DNA of 64,000 bases, taken from Mycolicibacterium arabiense. GTDB taxonomy: Bacteria; Actinomycetota; Actinomycetes; Mycobacteriales; Mycobacteriaceae. The stretch covers positions 2,356,001 through 2,420,000 of the forward strand of contig NZ_AP022593.1 in NCBI RefSeq assembly GCF_010731815.2. The letters run 5' to 3'. The notes under the pieces are model-generated. The model was not told the DNA's origin and ran no database searches. It saw nothing but the letters and a program-made list of their open reading frames with translations. A program made the position numbers and the translations under genes. This document shows, piece after piece, positions 28,466 to 39,094 of the stretch (position 1 is its first letter; every line of letters starts with the position of its first letter).

Positions 28466-29262
28466 CGACCACCCGACCGGTGCTGCCACCGCCGGTGCAG
28501 GTGCTCGCAGCCCGCGGCGAGCAGGCCGTCATAGCTGGTGCGGACCTCGACGGCGTCGGCGAAGTCGCCGCCCACCGCGTACCCCGTCGCGACCACCAGC
28601 GTCGGCACCTTCGCCGCCCGCGCTGCGCGGAAGCCGCGGCCGGTGCCCACCACCGCGAGCGCACTCTCCGGCCCGAGGCCCAGTTCCCAAAGGGCCTGGC
28701 CGTGCAGGTCGGGCTCCGGCACCGGGGTGCGCAGGTCGTCGGGCGTCACGATGGTCTCGGCGATGCCGTCGCCGATGAGCTGCCGCACCAGCGGGCCGAC
28801 CCAGGCGCGCTCGCCCCGACTGACCACGGCCACCGGCACACCCGCGAAGAACAGACTGTTCACCAGGTCTTCGAGTCCCGCGCGGGGTGTCACGTCACCG
28901 CCGAGGACCAACTGCTCGAATACGTCGGTCTTGGTCCGGTGCACGTGTGCGGCGATCTCCGAGCTGACCCGGCCGAAGCCGCGCCTGCGCAGCGCTGCGG
29001 CAATACGCCGCCGTTCGTCGCCGATGCGCACCAGCCGCCCGTACTCCTCGACCGTCCAGTGCACGTCCAGGCCATGCTCGGCGAACGCGACGTTGAACGC
29101 CGCCCGCTGGCCGTCGCGCTCGATGTCGGCGAGCGCTCCGTCCAGGTCGAAGATCACTGCCTGCAACGCCTCGACCGCAGCATCCGCGGGTCGTCCCGAG
29201 TCCCACCAGAACGCCCGCTTCTCACAATGAACCGACATGGGCATCAGCGTGTCCCACGTCAC
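28462..29262 (-). CDS. HAD-superfamily phosphatase (subfamily IA-like)
   Basis: 266 residues. Motif I FDLDGALADIE, motif II VVSRG and later PEPDLHGQALWELGL/ALAVVGTGRGFRAARAA define a haloacid dehalogenase-type phosphohydrolase with a helical cap. It resembles beta-phosphoglucomutase/CbbY-like proteins, but the substrate is unknown. The GTG at 29262 has GGGGGAGG 9 bases upstream; ATG codons at 29244 and 29238 are alternatives. Divergent from the response regulator. Confidence 0.8.
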   Translation of the reverse strand: MTWDTLMPMSVHCEKRAFWWDSGRPADAAVEALQAVIFDLDGALADIERDGQRAAFNVAFAEHGLDVHWTVEEYGRLVRIGDERRRIAAALRRRGFGRVSSEIAAHVHRTKTDVFEQLVLGGDVTPRAGLEDLVNSLFFAGVPVAVVSRGERAWVGPLVRQLIGDGIAETIVTPDDLRTPVPEPDLHGQALWELGLGPESALAVVGTGRGFRAARAAKVPTLVVATGYAVGGDFADAVEVRTSYDGLLAAGCEHLHRRWQHRSGGR

Positions 29263-29366
29263 ACTCGGCGGCCTCCCCCATCCGGGGGATTCGGGTGGCT
29301 AACTCGGTGAGAGCGGCTGCGCCGTCTTGGACCGGCCACGACGCCTTCGGACCTAAGGTGAGGGCC

Positions 29367-30044
29367 ATGCCGCCCGAGGGGAGCCACGCCCATTCCCCGG
29401 TCCGGCTCATGCTGGTCGACGACCACGAGATGGTGATCGAGGGCCTCAAGGCAATGCTGGCCACGTTCGGCGACCGCGTCGACGTGGTCGGTCAGGCCAT
29501 CGGCGCGGAGCGGGCACTGCAGGTCGTCGACGACCTGGATCCGGAGATCGTGCTCTGCGACGTCCGCATGCAGGGCGCGAGCGGGCTGGACCTGTGCGCA
29601 GATCTGCGCGGTCGCAATCCCGGTCGCAAGGTCGTCATGCTGTCGGTGTACGACGACGAGCAGTACCTCTTCCAGGCGCTGCGGGTCGGCGCGTCGGGCT
29701 ACCTGCTGAAGAGCATCAGCAGCGACGAGTTGGTGCGCCAGCTCGAGCTGGTGCGACGGGGTGAGACGGCCATCGACCCCGGCATGGCCGCGCGGGCCGT
29801 CGACACCGCGGCGCGCCTGCAGCGCGACGAGTTCTGGCCGGGCGCGCGACAGGGTCTCACCCAGCGGGAGAGCGAGATCCTGTCCTACGTCGTCAACGGG
29901 CTCTCGAACAAGGGCATCGCCACCAAATTGGTCATCGGCGACGAGACGGTCAAGACGCACCTGCGATCGATCTACCGCAAGCTCGGAGTCAGCGACCGCA
30001 CGAACGCCGTCGCCACCGCGCTGCGCGAGGGCATCTACCGGTGA
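29367..30044 (+). CDS. NarL/LuxR-family response regulator
   Basis: 225 residues: receiver (about 12-130, Asp65 in VLCDVRMQ, Lys in LLKSIS) and C-terminal LuxR-type helix-turn-helix (LTQRESEILSYVVNGLSNKG, VKTHLRSIYRKLGV). The ATG at 29367 is preceded by AAGGTGAGGG; the frame extends to 29295 without a clear site. The stop overlaps the GTG of the kinase gene. Target genes cannot be inferred. Confidence 0.9.
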   Translation: MPPEGSHAHSPVRLMLVDDHEMVIEGLKAMLATFGDRVDVVGQAIGAERALQVVDDLDPEIVLCDVRMQGASGLDLCADLRGRNPGRKVVMLSVYDDEQYLFQALRVGASGYLLKSISSDELVRQLELVRRGETAIDPGMAARAVDTAARLQRDEFWPGARQGLTQRESEILSYVVNGLSNKGIATKLVIGDETVKTHLRSIYRKLGVSDRTNAVATALREGIYR

Positions 30045-31297
30045 CCGGCCCTGACGCCCCTGGCCGCTTCGCGCCTGCCAGCCGGACGCCGAGAAACGTC
30101 CTCACCGCCGACCGTGAGCTGGCCCTGCTGCGCGAGTTGATCAGGGCCGCATCCAGCGGCCCCGGCGTCGAACCGCTTGCCGCCGCCGCAGCGCGGATGA
30201 TCACCGCCGCCACCGCGACCGACGTCTGCTTCGTCCACGTGCTCGACGACACCGAGCGCTCGCTGACCCTCACCGGCGCCACGCCGCCGTTCGACAGCCA
30301 GGTCGGCAAGATCCGACTTCCCTTGGGGCAGGGCGTTTCCGGATGGGTGGCCAGCCACCGTGAACCGGTGGTGATCATCGCGGACAAGGAGTCCGACCCG
30401 CGGTACCGGCCGTTCGAGTCGCTACGCGGTTCGGACTTCACGTCCATGGTGTCGGTGCCGATGGAGACCGATCCCGGCGGGCTGGTGGGTGTGCTCAACG
30501 TGCACACCGTGGCGCAGCGGGACTTCGAGGACCGCGACGTGGAACTGCTGACCGTCATCGGCAGGCTGATCGCAGGCGCCATGCATCAGGCGCGGCTGCA
30601 CCGGCAGCTGGTGGCCCGCGAACGGGCACATGAGAACTTCGTCGAGCAGGTCATCGAGGCCCAGGAGATGGAGCGGCGCAGGTTGGCCGGTGACATCCAC
30701 GACGGCATCAGTCAGCGCCTGGTCACGCTGTCCTACCGGCTCGACGCCGCCAGCCGTGCGATCGGAGGCGGCCGGGACGACTTGTCAACTGCCGCAGAAC
30801 AACTCGCACTGGCCCGCGAACTCGTCGCGCTGACCCTCGGCGAGGCCCGCGCAGCGATCGGTGGACTGCGACCCCCGGTGCTCGACGACCTGGGCCTGGC
30901 GGGCGGTCTGGCGAGCCTGGCCCGTTCCATCCCCCAGGTCGCCGTCGACGTCGACCTCGCCGACACCCGGCTGCCCGATCACGTGGAACTGGCCCTCTAC
31001 CGCATCGCCCAGGAATGCCTGCAGAACGTCGTCAAGCACTCTCGGGCATCCAACGCGCGGTTGACGTTCGCGGTCGAGCCCGGTGACAGCGGCGACGTCG
31101 CGCGCCTGGAGATCGTGGACAACGGAGTGGGTTTCGACCGGTTCGAGAACCCGCTCGGCGGTGACGAGATGGGTGGCTACGGGTTGCTCTCGATGGCCGA
31201 GCGCGCGGACATCGTCGGCGGCAGGCTCAACATCCGCTCCGGCCCCGGGTCGGGCACGACGGTGACCGCGACCATTCCGCTGCCCTCGCCGAGCTGA
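30041..31297 (+). CDS. GAF-domain sensor histidine kinase (NarL-partner type)
   Basis: 418 residues, no membrane helix. GAF domain about 40-185 (PLGQGVSGWVASHREPVVI), HisKA_3 phosphoacceptor His220 in AGDIHDGISQRL, and an ATPase domain (IAQECLQNVVKHSRA, GVGFDRFENP, GGYGLLSMAERA). It starts by GTGA overlap with the response regulator, which is its partner. The GAF ligand is unknown; heme-binding as in DosS cannot be claimed from what is visible. Confidence 0.9.
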   Translation: MTGPDAPGRFAPASRTPRNVLTADRELALLRELIRAASSGPGVEPLAAAAARMITAATATDVCFVHVLDDTERSLTLTGATPPFDSQVGKIRLPLGQGVSGWVASHREPVVIIADKESDPRYRPFESLRGSDFTSMVSVPMETDPGGLVGVLNVHTVAQRDFEDRDVELLTVIGRLIAGAMHQARLHRQLVARERAHENFVEQVIEAQEMERRRLAGDIHDGISQRLVTLSYRLDAASRAIGGGRDDLSTAAEQLALARELVALTLGEARAAIGGLRPPVLDDLGLAGGLASLARSIPQVAVDVDLADTRLPDHVELALYRIAQECLQNVVKHSRASNARLTFAVEPGDSGDVARLEIVDNGVGFDRFENPLGGDEMGGYGLLSMAERADIVGGRLNIRSGPGSGTTVTATIPLPSPS

Positions 31298-31313
31298 GCC
31301 GGCCGGGCCGGCG

Positions 31314-31805
31314 TCACCCGCCTCGGACTTCCGGCGGGCAGTCGTGCTGCATGTGCGCCTCGATCGCGGCGACGACGTCGTCGGACAATTCCCGCAGCAC
31401 CGCGAGTCGGTCGGGACCCACGACGTCGACGAACAGTTCACGGACCCGCGCGGCGTTGGCCGGTGCCGACGATTCGATCGCGGCGCGACCCGCGTCGGTG
31501 AGGACGACGTCCGGATAGCGCGCCGCCGACCCCTCGGCTGCCTCGCGCTTGATCAGGCCGCGCTTCTCCATCCGGCTGAGGTGATGCGACATCCGGCTCT
31601 TCTCCCACTGCGTGGCCCGGCCGAGTTCGACGGCGCGCATCCGTCCCGCCGGAGCGTCGGAGAGGTTGACGAGCACCTCGAAGTCGGAGTCCGAGAGCCC
31701 GAACTCGCATTGCAGGTGTCTGACGAGGTGGCGTTCCAGGAGGTGCCGCATCTGGACGAAGCTGCGCCATGCCGCCTGTTCGTCGTCGGTCAGCTGGGAG
31801 GCCAT
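31314..31805 (-). CDS. MarR-family transcriptional regulator (of the NmrA divergon)
   Basis: 163 residues with a winged helix-turn-helix (FEVLVNLSDAPAGRMRAVEL, QWEKSRMSHHLSRMEKRGLI). It is divergent from an NmrA-like gene with two palindromic operators between them. A TAAAGT -10 box (31812-31817, minus strand) ends six bases before its ATG, so the transcript is probably leaderless, and its -35 (TTGATA) lies inside operator 1, predicting autorepression. Confidence 0.9.
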   Translation of the reverse strand: MASQLTDDEQAAWRSFVQMRHLLERHLVRHLQCEFGLSDSDFEVLVNLSDAPAGRMRAVELGRATQWEKSRMSHHLSRMEKRGLIKREAAEGSAARYPDVVLTDAGRAAIESSAPANAARVRELFVDVVGPDRLAVLRELSDDVVAAIEAHMQHDCPPEVRGG

Positions 31806-31824
31806 GCGACGACTTTAGCGCACC

Positions 31825-31842
31825 GGGTTGACATATCAACCC
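31825..31842. promoter_or_regulatory. MarR operator 1
   Basis: GGGTTGA and TCAACCC flank a CATA centre, perfectly symmetric. It contains TTGACA, the -35 of the NmrA-side promoter, and on the other strand TTGATA, the -35 of the marR promoter, so one bound dimer would block both. Confidence 0.75.
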
Positions 31843-31855
31843 AAAGGTCTATGGT
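31828..31855 (+). promoter_or_regulatory. Promoter of the NmrA-like gene
   Basis: TTGACA (31828-31833), 16-base spacer, TATGGT (31850-31855). Transcription would begin near 31862. Both operators overlap it: one at -35, one immediately downstream of the start site. Confidence 0.65.
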
Positions 31856-31864
31856 CGAGCCATG

Positions 31865-31880
31865 GGTTGATACATCAACC
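31865..31880. promoter_or_regulatory. MarR operator 2
   Basis: GGTTGAT and ATCAACC flank an AC centre. Shares the GGTTGA/TCAACC half sites of operator 1; centres are 39 bases (nearly four helical turns) apart, so dimers on the two sites face nearly the same side. Confidence 0.75.
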
Positions 31881-31904
31881 TAACCGTCTACGAAAGGCAG
31901 TTCA

Positions 31905-32882
31905 ATGACCGACAAGAAGCTCATCGCCGTCCTCGGAGCAACCGGCTCGCAGGGCGGCGGCCTGGTGCGCGCGCTCCTCGACGATCCCGACCGCGAATTC
32001 GCGGTCCGAGCCCTGACCCGCAGTACGGATTCCAAGACGGCCCGTGAGCTGGCTGCCGCGGGCGCCGAGGTGGTGGCGGCAGACCTCGACGACGGGGCGA
32101 GCCTGCGAACGGCGTTCGACGGCGCGCACGGCGTCTACGTGGTCACCAACTACTGGGCAGAACGCACACCGGAGGAGGAAGCCCGACGGACCCGCGCCGA
32201 GATGGAACTCAGCCAGGCGGACCACGCCGCGCTGGCAGCCAAGCAGGCCGGAGTGGAGCACGTCGTCTGGTCGACGCTCGAGGACACCAGGGACGTCCTC
32301 GGCACCGACGGCCGCGTACCGACTGTCGAGGGACGCTACAAAGTCCCGCACTTCGACGCCAAGGCCGAGGCCGACGCCATCTTCGTCGAGTACGAGGTCC
32401 CGACGACCCTCCTGCGGACCACGTTCTTCTTCGAGGGCTTCGCCGGCGCCATGGCGCCCCGACGGACCGACGATGGCGAACTGGTACTGGCCCTTCCCAT
32501 GGCCGACCAACCGCTGTCGGGCATCGCCGTCGCCGACATCGGCAAGACCGCAGCGGCCGTCTTCAAGCGCGGCCGGGACCTCGTCGGGAAGACGGTGAGC
32601 ATCGCAGGAGATCACCTCACAGGGAATCAGTACGCAGCCGCGTTGAGCGACGCCCTCGGCGAGCCGGTCGCCTATCTCCCGGTCGGCTGGGACGACTTCC
32701 GCGCGCAGGGTTTCCCGGGCGCGATCGAGATGGGCAACATGTTCCAGTACTACGCGGAGAACTCCGCCCGGTTCGTCGGCGACCGGGATCTCGACGCGGT
32801 GCGCGATCTCAACCCGGAGCTACTGTCCTTCCGCGACTGGCTGTCCCAGCACGCCGCCGAGATCGCGACGCGGCTGGGCTAG
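31905..32882 (+). CDS. NmrA-like NAD(P)-binding protein
   Basis: 325 residues, atypical short-chain dehydrogenase fold. N-terminal motif LGATGSQGGGLVRALL binds the dinucleotide; the YxxxK catalytic pair of classical SDRs is not evident, as in NmrA/HSCARG-type redox sensors. GAAAGG lies just before the ATG. Controlled by the divergent MarR regulator by inference. Could be a quinone or aldehyde reductase or a redox sensor. Confidence 0.85.
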   Translation: MTDKKLIAVLGATGSQGGGLVRALLDDPDREFAVRALTRSTDSKTARELAAAGAEVVAADLDDGASLRTAFDGAHGVYVVTNYWAERTPEEEARRTRAEMELSQADHAALAAKQAGVEHVVWSTLEDTRDVLGTDGRVPTVEGRYKVPHFDAKAEADAIFVEYEVPTTLLRTTFFFEGFAGAMAPRRTDDGELVLALPMADQPLSGIAVADIGKTAAAVFKRGRDLVGKTVSIAGDHLTGNQYAAALSDALGEPVAYLPVGWDDFRAQGFPGAIEMGNMFQYYAENSARFVGDRDLDAVRDLNPELLSFRDWLSQHAAEIATRLG

Positions 32883-33388
32883 AAGTCGCCCGCATGGTGG
32901 CGCAGCGACTCGATGGCCGCGGCCAGCGTCCGCGATGCGTCGTCGGTGATGCCGATGTCGGCGAACACTTCCTTGTTGAGGGTGACCGTCGCGTCCTCGA
33001 CCGTCGATCGGCCGAGGTCGGTCAACCGCACCAGAGTGGTACGACCGTCGGTCGGGTGCGGGGTGCGCTCCACCAGCCCGTCGGCCTCGAGTCGCCGGAT
33101 GGCGTGCGTGACGCTGGTGACGTGCACCTGCAGCCGGTCCGACGCCTTGGTGATCGGGAGTGCGCCCGTCCTGCTGAAGGCCAGCAGCCGCAGCAGTTCG
33201 AAGCGGGAGAAGCTCAGGTCGTAGGGCCGCAACGCGTTCTCCACGCGGGCCAGCAGGATCTGGTGGGCCCGCATGACCGAGGTGACCGCCACCATGCCAT
33301 CGGCCACGTCACCCCAGCCCGCGCTCTCCCAATTGACCCGGGCCAGCGCGATCGGATCCGGTTTGCCGGCCTGATTCTCGGTGGGCAC
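32879..33388 (-). CDS. MarR-family transcriptional regulator
   Basis: 169 residues with a winged helix-turn-helix (FELLRLLAFSRTGALPITKA, HVTSVTHAIRRLEADGLVER, TPHPTDGRTTLVRLT). I start it at the GTG at 33388, just after the map stop; the frame is open to 33469 inside map. It lies downstream of map on the same strand and may be co-transcribed. M. tuberculosis Rv0737 has a similar position near map, though sigL and rslA are absent here. Convergent with the NmrA gene (4-base overlap). Confidence 0.82.
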   Translation of the reverse strand: MPTENQAGKPDPIALARVNWESAGWGDVADGMVAVTSVMRAHQILLARVENALRPYDLSFSRFELLRLLAFSRTGALPITKASDRLQVHVTSVTHAIRRLEADGLVERTPHPTDGRTTLVRLTDLGRSTVEDATVTLNKEVFADIGITDDASRTLAAAIESLRHHAGDF

Positions 33389-33398
33389 GGCTGTTCGG

Positions 33399-34202
33399 CT
33401 ACGCCTCGAGCGTGAGGATGCGCGGGCCGTCTTCGGTGACGGCCACGGTGTGTTCCCAATGGGCAGCACGCGAGCCGTCGGTCGTGACGACCGTCCAGTC
33501 GTCGTCGAGGACCCTGGTCCGGGTGGTGCCCAGGGTCAGCATCGGCTCGATGGCGAGCACCGAGCCCGGGGCCAGGTGGGGGCCGCGACCCGGCGCACCC
33601 TCGTTGGGCAGGAACGGGTCCATGTGCATCTCGCGTCCGATGCCGTGACCGCCGTAGCCGGACACGATGCCGTACTTGCGGCCGTGCTTATCCTCGGCGG
33701 CGTGCGTGCCGGTCTCGATGGCGTGCGAGACGTCGGTCAGCCGGTTGCCGGGCACCATCGCCGCGATGCCCGCCTCCATGGAGGCCCTGGTGGCCTCGGA
33801 CAGTGCCTCGTCGGCGGGGATCAGTTGGCCGATCCCGAAGGTGAAGGCGGCGTCACCGTGCCAGCCGTCGAGGATCGCGCCGCAGTCGATGGAGACGAGG
33901 TCACCCTCGGCGATGACGTCGTCGTCGGACGGGATGCCGTGGACGACCCGGTCGTTGACCGACGAGCAGATGCTCCCGGGGAAGCCGTGGTAGCCGAGGA
34001 AGGACGGGATTCCGCCGCCGTCGCGGATCACGCTCTCGGCGACGCGGTCGAGTTCCAGCGTCGACATGCCCGGCGCGGCGGCGGTGCGGACCGCCTTCAG
34101 CGCTGCGGCGACCAACGCGCCGGCCGCAGCCATGGCGTCGAGTTCTCCATTGGTGCGCTGCGGGACGACCTTGCGTCCCCGCAGCCCGGGCAGGCCGATC
34201 AC
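33399..34202 (-). CDS. map: Methionine aminopeptidase, type I
   Basis: 267 residues. Removes N-terminal methionine from nascent proteins. The five metal ligands are in place: two Asp in [20 protein letters not shown], His in [13 protein letters not shown], Glu in LAIEPMLTL and Glu in AHWEHTVAV. It follows adk by two bases in the secY-adk-map unit. Confidence 0.96.
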   Translation of the reverse strand: MIGLPGLRGRKVVPQRTNGELDAMAAAGALVAAALKAVRTAAAPGMSTLELDRVAESVIRDGGGIPSFLGYHGFPGSICSSVNDRVVHGIPSDDDVIAEGDLVSIDCGAILDGWHGDAAFTFGIGQLIPADEALSEATRASMEAGIAAMVPGNRLTDVSHAIETGTHAAEDKHGRKYGIVSGYGGHGIGREMHMDPFLPNEGAPGRGPHLAPGSVLAIEPMLTLGTTRTRVLDDDWTVVTTDGSRAAHWEHTVAVTEDGPRILTLEA

Positions 34203-34204
34203 GC

Positions 34205-34750
34205 CTACTTGCCGAGCGCGCGCAGCGCTCGGGCGAACACCTCGTCGAGGCTGCCGACGGCGTCCACGGTCTTGAGTTCGTCGGAGTAGTAGTCGAGCAG
34301 CGGCGCCGTCTCGTCGCGGTAGACCTTCATCCGGTTGAGGATGACGTCCTCGGTGTCGTCGGCGCGACCGCGGCTCTTCAGGCGGCTCAGGAGTTCGTCC
34401 TCGGACACCCGGAACTCCACGACGGCGTCGAGCTTCAGGTCGCGCTTGGCCAGCATCTCGCTCAGCGCCTCGGCCTGCTCCACCGAGCGCGGGTAGCCGT
34501 CGAGGATGAAGCCCTCGGCGGCGTCCGAGTCGTCGAGCCGGTCGTCGACCAGCGCGTTGGTGAGCGTGGCCGGGACCAGGTCACCGGCGTCGAGGTACTT
34601 CTTGGCCTCGATGCCCAGTTCGGTCTCGTTCGTGATGTTGTGGCGGAACAGGTCCCCCGTCGAGATGTGCGGGATCGCGAGCTTCTCGGCGAGCTTCTCG
34701 GCCTGCGTCCCCTTGCCCGCGCCGGGCGGCCCCAGCAAAACGATTCTCAC
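34205..34750 (-). CDS. adk: Adenylate kinase (short form)
   Basis: 181 residues. P-loop [13 protein letters not shown]-binding [28 protein letters not shown]. The lid is short and lacks zinc-binding cysteines, as in M. tuberculosis Adk. Its start overlaps the secY stop (ATGA). Confidence 0.97.
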   Translation of the reverse strand: MRIVLLGPPGAGKGTQAEKLAEKLAIPHISTGDLFRHNITNETELGIEAKKYLDAGDLVPATLTNALVDDRLDDSDAAEGFILDGYPRSVEQAEALSEMLAKRDLKLDAVVEFRVSEDELLSRLKSRGRADDTEDVILNRMKVYRDETAPLLDYYSDELKTVDAVGSLDEVFARALRALGK

Positions 34751-36072
34751 TTGAGGAACCCTTCGTAGTTGCGCTGCATCAACTGGCTCTCGATCTGCTT
34801 CACGGTGTCCAGACCGACGCCGACCATGATGAGCACCGCAGTACCACCGAACGGCAGGTTTTGCACCGATCCCGAGTTGCCCATCTCGAGGAAGAGGTTC
34901 GGCAGCACGGCCACCACGCCGAGGTAGATCGAGCCAGGGAGCGTGATGCGGCTCAGGACGTAGCGCAGATAGTCAGCCGTTGGTCTGCCGGGCCGGATGC
35001 CTGGGATGAAGCCGCCGAACTTCTTCATCTCGTCGGCGCGTTCGTCGGGGTTGAACGTGATCGACACGTAGAAGTAGGTGAAGAACACGATCAGGCCGAA
35101 GTAGATCGCGATGTACACGGGGCTGGCGGGGTTGGTCAGGTAGTTCGCGACGAACTTGTCCCACCACCCGGTGCCGGCCTCGGCGCTGCCGCTGCTGATC
35201 AGCTGGGTGATCAGCTGGGGCACGTAGATCAGCGACGAGGCGAAGATGACCGGGATGACGCCTGCCTGATTGACCTTCAGCGGCAGGTACGTCGACGTGC
35301 CGCCGTACATCTTGCGGCCCACCATGCGCTTGGCGTACTGCACCGGGATGCGGCGCTGACCCTGCTCGACGAACACGACGGCGATGATGATCAGCAGTGC
35401 GGCGAGGCAGACCAGGGCGAAGACCACGCCACCGCGGCCCTCGAGGATGGTCTGGCCCTCTGCCGGGATGCGTGCGGCGATGCCGGCGAAGATCAGCAGC
35501 GACATGCCGTTGCCGATGCCGCGCTCGGTGACCAGCTCGCCCATCCACATCACCAGCGATGCGCCCGCGGTCAGGACCAGCACGATCACGACCAGCGTGA
35601 AGATGTCCGAGTCCTGGATGATGTCGAGCGTGCAGCCCTGCAGCAGTCCGCCGTTGGCGGCCAGCGCCACGATCGACGTGCCCTGCAGCAGCGCCAGCGC
35701 CACCGCGAGGTAGCGGGTGTACTGCGTCATCTTGGCCTGGCCGGATTGGCCTTCCTTGCGCAACTGTTCGAAGCGCGGAATGACCACCGTCAGCAGCTGC
35801 ACGATGATGCTCGCGGTGATGTAGGGCATGACGCCCACCGCGAACACCGACAGCTGCAGCAGCGCCCCGCCGGAGAACAGGTTGATCAACGAGTAGATCT
35901 GTGCGGAGTCACCACCGCTGACCTGCTCGATGCACTTCTGGACGTTGGGGTAGTTCACGCCTGGCGACGGCAGCGATGCGCCCGCCCGGTAGAGGATGAC
36001 GATGCCCAGAGTAAAGAGGATCTTGCGTCTGAGATCGGCCGTCCGCAGCGACGAGATGAAAGCCGAGAGCAC
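34747..36072 (-). CDS. secY: Preprotein translocase subunit SecY
   Basis: 441 residues, ten membrane helices; starts [19 protein letters not shown] and ends [16 protein letters not shown], nearly identical to mycobacterial SecY. GTG start at 36072 with AGGAGGAAGA immediately upstream; the frame extends to 36171 but the extension is not conserved. Unlike many bacteria, secY is separated from rplO, here by four genes on both strands. Confidence 0.97.
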   Translation of the reverse strand: MLSAFISSLRTADLRRKILFTLGIVILYRAGASLPSPGVNYPNVQKCIEQVSGGDSAQIYSLINLFSGGALLQLSVFAVGVMPYITASIIVQLLTVVIPRFEQLRKEGQSGQAKMTQYTRYLAVALALLQGTSIVALAANGGLLQGCTLDIIQDSDIFTLVVIVLVLTAGASLVMWMGELVTERGIGNGMSLLIFAGIAARIPAEGQTILEGRGGVVFALVCLAALLIIIAVVFVEQGQRRIPVQYAKRMVGRKMYGGTSTYLPLKVNQAGVIPVIFASSLIYVPQLITQLISSGSAEAGTGWWDKFVANYLTNPASPVYIAIYFGLIVFFTYFYVSITFNPDERADEMKKFGGFIPGIRPGRPTADYLRYVLSRITLPGSIYLGVVAVLPNLFLEMGNSGSVQNLPFGGTAVLIMVGVGLDTVKQIESQLMQRNYEGFLK

Positions 36073-36330
36073 TCTTCCTCCTGCGCAGCCGAGTCCGAGC
36101 CGCGGCGTGCAAATGGGGCTGGTACGACCAGCGTATGGGTTACGTCCGGCGCGATCCTGCCGCAGGCACACAGCCTGCGAAGTCGCGTGTCAAACAGTCT
36201 ACGAGAGTAACAGTTGCCCACGGTCCGGCCTGCATCCACCGAACCGGGGGCGCTCACCGGTTAGTCCCAGCTTGCGAGCGTACAGTCGGTGCAGCTCGTT
36301 AAGTCAGCTAAGTAATCGACGGGGGTCAGC

Positions 36331-37233
36331 GTGGCACGCAGCGACGACGACAGTTGGGATCTCGCCTCGAGCGTGGGCGCAACCGCGACGATGGTGGCCG
36401 CCGCCAGGGCGCTCGCCTCCCGCCAGCCCGACGCCCTCATCGACGACCCGTACGCCGACGCTCTGGTGCGCGCGGTCGGCATCGAGTTCTTCACCAAGCT
36501 CATCGACGGCGTCATCGCCGTGGACGAAGCCGACGGCGGCGCCGCGCGGTTGATGACCGAGCTGATGGCCGTGCGCACCCGCTTCTTCGACGACTTCTTC
36601 CTCACGGCGACCACCGCAGGCATCCGCCAGGTCGTGATCCTGGCGTCGGGTCTGGACTCCCGCGCCTACCGCCTGCCGTGGCCCGACGGCACCGTCGTCT
36701 ACGAGATCGACCAACCGCGGGTGATCGGAGCGAAGTCCGCGACGATGGCCCGGTTGGGGGCGATGCCCACCTGCCACCGCCGGGCCGTTCCGGTCGACCT
36801 ACGCGACGACTGGCCCGCGACACTGCGGCAATACGGGTTCGAGCCGGCGCAGCCGACGGCCTGGAGCGCCGAGGGCCTGCTGGTCTATCTCCCGCCAGAG
36901 TCCCAGGACCGGTTGTTCGACGACGTGACCGCGCTGTCGGCGGAAGGCAGCAGCCTCGCCACCGAGTACCACCCCGACGGGGGCGCGGTGCTGGCGCAGC
37001 GCGCCGACGCCATCAACTCGGCGTGGCGGGCTCACGGTCTCGACCTCGACCTGGGCGACCTGTTCTACGGCGGCGAGCGCACCCCGGTGTCCGACTACCT
37101 GACCGGCCTGGGCTGGCAGGTACACGCCAGGTCCCGGCAGGACACGTTCACGCACTACGGCCGCACCATCGGCGACGGCGAACTGCCCGACCCCCTGCGG
37201 GGTTCGCTGTCCATCACCGCAACCAAGGGATAG
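36331..37233 (+). CDS. Putative SAM-dependent methyltransferase (TIGR00027 family), copy 1
   Basis: 300 residues. Family start [23 protein letters not shown]-binding motif [17 protein letters not shown], acidic VYEIDQPRV and [20 protein letters not shown]. tuberculosis has many paralogs, including Rv0725c, Rv0726c and Rv0731c at this locus; substrates are unknown. GTG start with GGGGG upstream. Divergent from secY and first of three tandem copies. Confidence 0.88.
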   Translation: MARSDDDSWDLASSVGATATMVAAARALASRQPDALIDDPYADALVRAVGIEFFTKLIDGVIAVDEADGGAARLMTELMAVRTRFFDDFFLTATTAGIRQVVILASGLDSRAYRLPWPDGTVVYEIDQPRVIGAKSATMARLGAMPTCHRRAVPVDLRDDWPATLRQYGFEPAQPTAWSAEGLLVYLPPESQDRLFDDVTALSAEGSSLATEYHPDGGAVLAQRADAINSAWRAHGLDLDLGDLFYGGERTPVSDYLTGLGWQVHARSRQDTFTHYGRTIGDGELPDPLRGSLSITATKG

Positions 37234-37243
37234 GAGAACGACC

Positions 37244-38155
37244 ATGGCAGACACCAACATCAGGTACGAGGGCGACTCGTGGGACCTCGCCTCCAGCGTC
37301 GGGGCCACCGCCACCGCGGTCGCCGCGATGCGGGCGTCCGCATCCCGCGGGCCCGACGCACTGCTCGGCGACCCCTGGGCCGAGCCGTTGGTACGCGCCG
37401 TCGGAGTTCGAGAGTTCGTCGACCGCATGGACGGGAACGTCGCGCCCGGCGCCGAGACCGATCCCCTGCTCAACCGCCGCACGATGAACGAGCAGATCGC
37501 GGTGCGCACCCGGTTCTTCGACGGTCTCTTCACCCGCGCCGCCGACGCCGGGGTGCGGCAGGCCGTCATCCTGGCGTCGGGTCTCGACACCCGCGCCTAC
37601 CGGCTGCCGTGGCCGGACGGCACGGTGGTCTACGAGGTGGACCAGCCCGAGGTCATCGAGTTCAAGACCCGCACGCTTGCCGACCTGGGCGCCGCCCCGT
37701 CCGCGCAGCGGCGCACCGTGGGCATCGACCTGCGCGAGGATTGGCCCACGGCGTTGCGGGCCGCCGGGTTCGACCAGGGTGCACCGACCGCCTGGATCGC
37801 CGAGGGCCTGCTCGTCTACCTGCCGCCCGACGCGCAGGACCGGTTGTTCGACGAGGTCGATGCGCTGTCGGGACCCGGCAGCTGGCTGGCCACCGAACAC
37901 ATGGACATGTCGTCGTTGCCCGCAGACTGGGCCCAGAAGCTGACCGAACGGTCCCGGCGGGCCGGGTCGACCATCGACCTGAGCGACCTGTTCTACCTCG
38001 GCGAGCGCAACGGCGCCGCCGACTACCTCGCGGCCCGCGGCTGGCGCGTCGAAGTGCGCAGCACCGGCGACGAGTACGCCGCCAACGGCTTCGAACTGCC
38101 CGACGACGAGCTGGCGTCGATGGGCGGCGGCTACCTGACCGCCATCAAGGACTAG
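37244..38155 (+). CDS. Putative SAM-dependent methyltransferase (TIGR00027 family), copy 2
   Basis: 303 residues. Same motifs: [71 protein letters not shown]. Ten bases after copy 1, with ggagaa before the ATG. Methyl acceptor unknown. Confidence 0.88.
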   Translation: MADTNIRYEGDSWDLASSVGATATAVAAMRASASRGPDALLGDPWAEPLVRAVGVREFVDRMDGNVAPGAETDPLLNRRTMNEQIAVRTRFFDGLFTRAADAGVRQAVILASGLDTRAYRLPWPDGTVVYEVDQPEVIEFKTRTLADLGAAPSAQRRTVGIDLREDWPTALRAAGFDQGAPTAWIAEGLLVYLPPDAQDRLFDEVDALSGPGSWLATEHMDMSSLPADWAQKLTERSRRAGSTIDLSDLFYLGERNGAADYLAARGWRVEVRSTGDEYAANGFELPDDELASMGGGYLTAIKD

Positions 38156-38181
38156 GTAATAGGGACTAGGAGGAACGACCC

Positions 38182-39081
38182 ATGGCACGTACCGACGGGG
38201 ACAGCTGGGATCTGGCATCGAGCGTCGGCGCGACGGCGACGATGGTGGCGGCCCAACGAGCGCTGGGTCACCGCGACGGCCTGATCGACGACCGCTTCGC
38301 CGAGCCACTGGTGCGGGCGGTCGGCGCCGACTTCTTCATCCGGATGCTCGACGGCGAGATCGACCTCGCCGCGATCGACCCGGCGTTCACCATGCGCCGC
38401 GCGGCCGAGGGCATGGCCGTGCGCACGCGGTGGTTCGACCGGATGTTCCTCGACGCGGCGGCTGCAGGCGTGCGGCAGGCGGTGATCCTGGCGTCCGGTC
38501 TCGACTCCCGCGGCTACCGGTTGCCGTGGCCCGACGGGACCGTCGTGTACGAGGTGGACCAACCGGAGGTCATCGAGTTCAAGACGACGTCCCTGGCGAC
38601 ACTGGGCGCCGAACCCACCGCCACACACCGCACGATCGCGATCGACCTGCGCGAGGACTGGCCGAAGGCTCTGCGCGACAACGGCTTCGACCCGTCACAG
38701 CCGACGGCGTGGAGCGCCGAGGGCCTGCTGATCTATCTGCCCGCCGATGCGCAGGATCGCCTGTTCGACGAGATCACCGCACTCTCGGCGCCCGGCAGCA
38801 GGCTGGCGACCGAGCACGTGCCCGACCTCTCGGCCGTCACCGACGACCGGACCAAGCAGCTGACCGATCGCATGCGGGAGATCGGCTCCGACATCGAGAT
38901 GGCCGAGCTGGTGTACCAGGGCGATCGCAGTGACGTCGTCGAGTACCTGACGGCGAAGGGATGGAACGTCACTGCCGCCGGGGCGCGCGAAGCGCACGAG
39001 TCGAATGGCTTCGACTTCCCGGACGACGGTCTGATGGCCGCGTTCGCCGACATGAGTTACCTCAGCGCGACCTACGGCTGA
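38182..39081 (+). CDS. Putative SAM-dependent methyltransferase (TIGR00027 family), copy 3
   Basis: 299 residues. [71 protein letters not shown]. Closest to copy 2 in the EVIEFKT region. AGGAGG lies 9 bases before the ATG. Last gene of the three-copy operon; a series of hairpins follows. Confidence 0.88.
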   Translation: MARTDGDSWDLASSVGATATMVAAQRALGHRDGLIDDRFAEPLVRAVGADFFIRMLDGEIDLAAIDPAFTMRRAAEGMAVRTRWFDRMFLDAAAAGVRQAVILASGLDSRGYRLPWPDGTVVYEVDQPEVIEFKTTSLATLGAEPTATHRTIAIDLREDWPKALRDNGFDPSQPTAWSAEGLLIYLPADAQDRLFDEITALSAPGSRLATEHVPDLSAVTDDRTKQLTDRMREIGSDIEMAELVYQGDRSDVVEYLTAKGWNVTAAGAREAHESNGFDFPDDGLMAAFADMSYLSATYG

Positions 39082-39094
39082 CCGGTGGGCGCTT

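Noticed and set aside
31298..31313. GCCGGCCGGGCCGGC inverted repeat between the GAF kinase and MarR gene
   Set aside because: Low-complexity GC sequence that overlaps itself; too weak to call a terminator without data.
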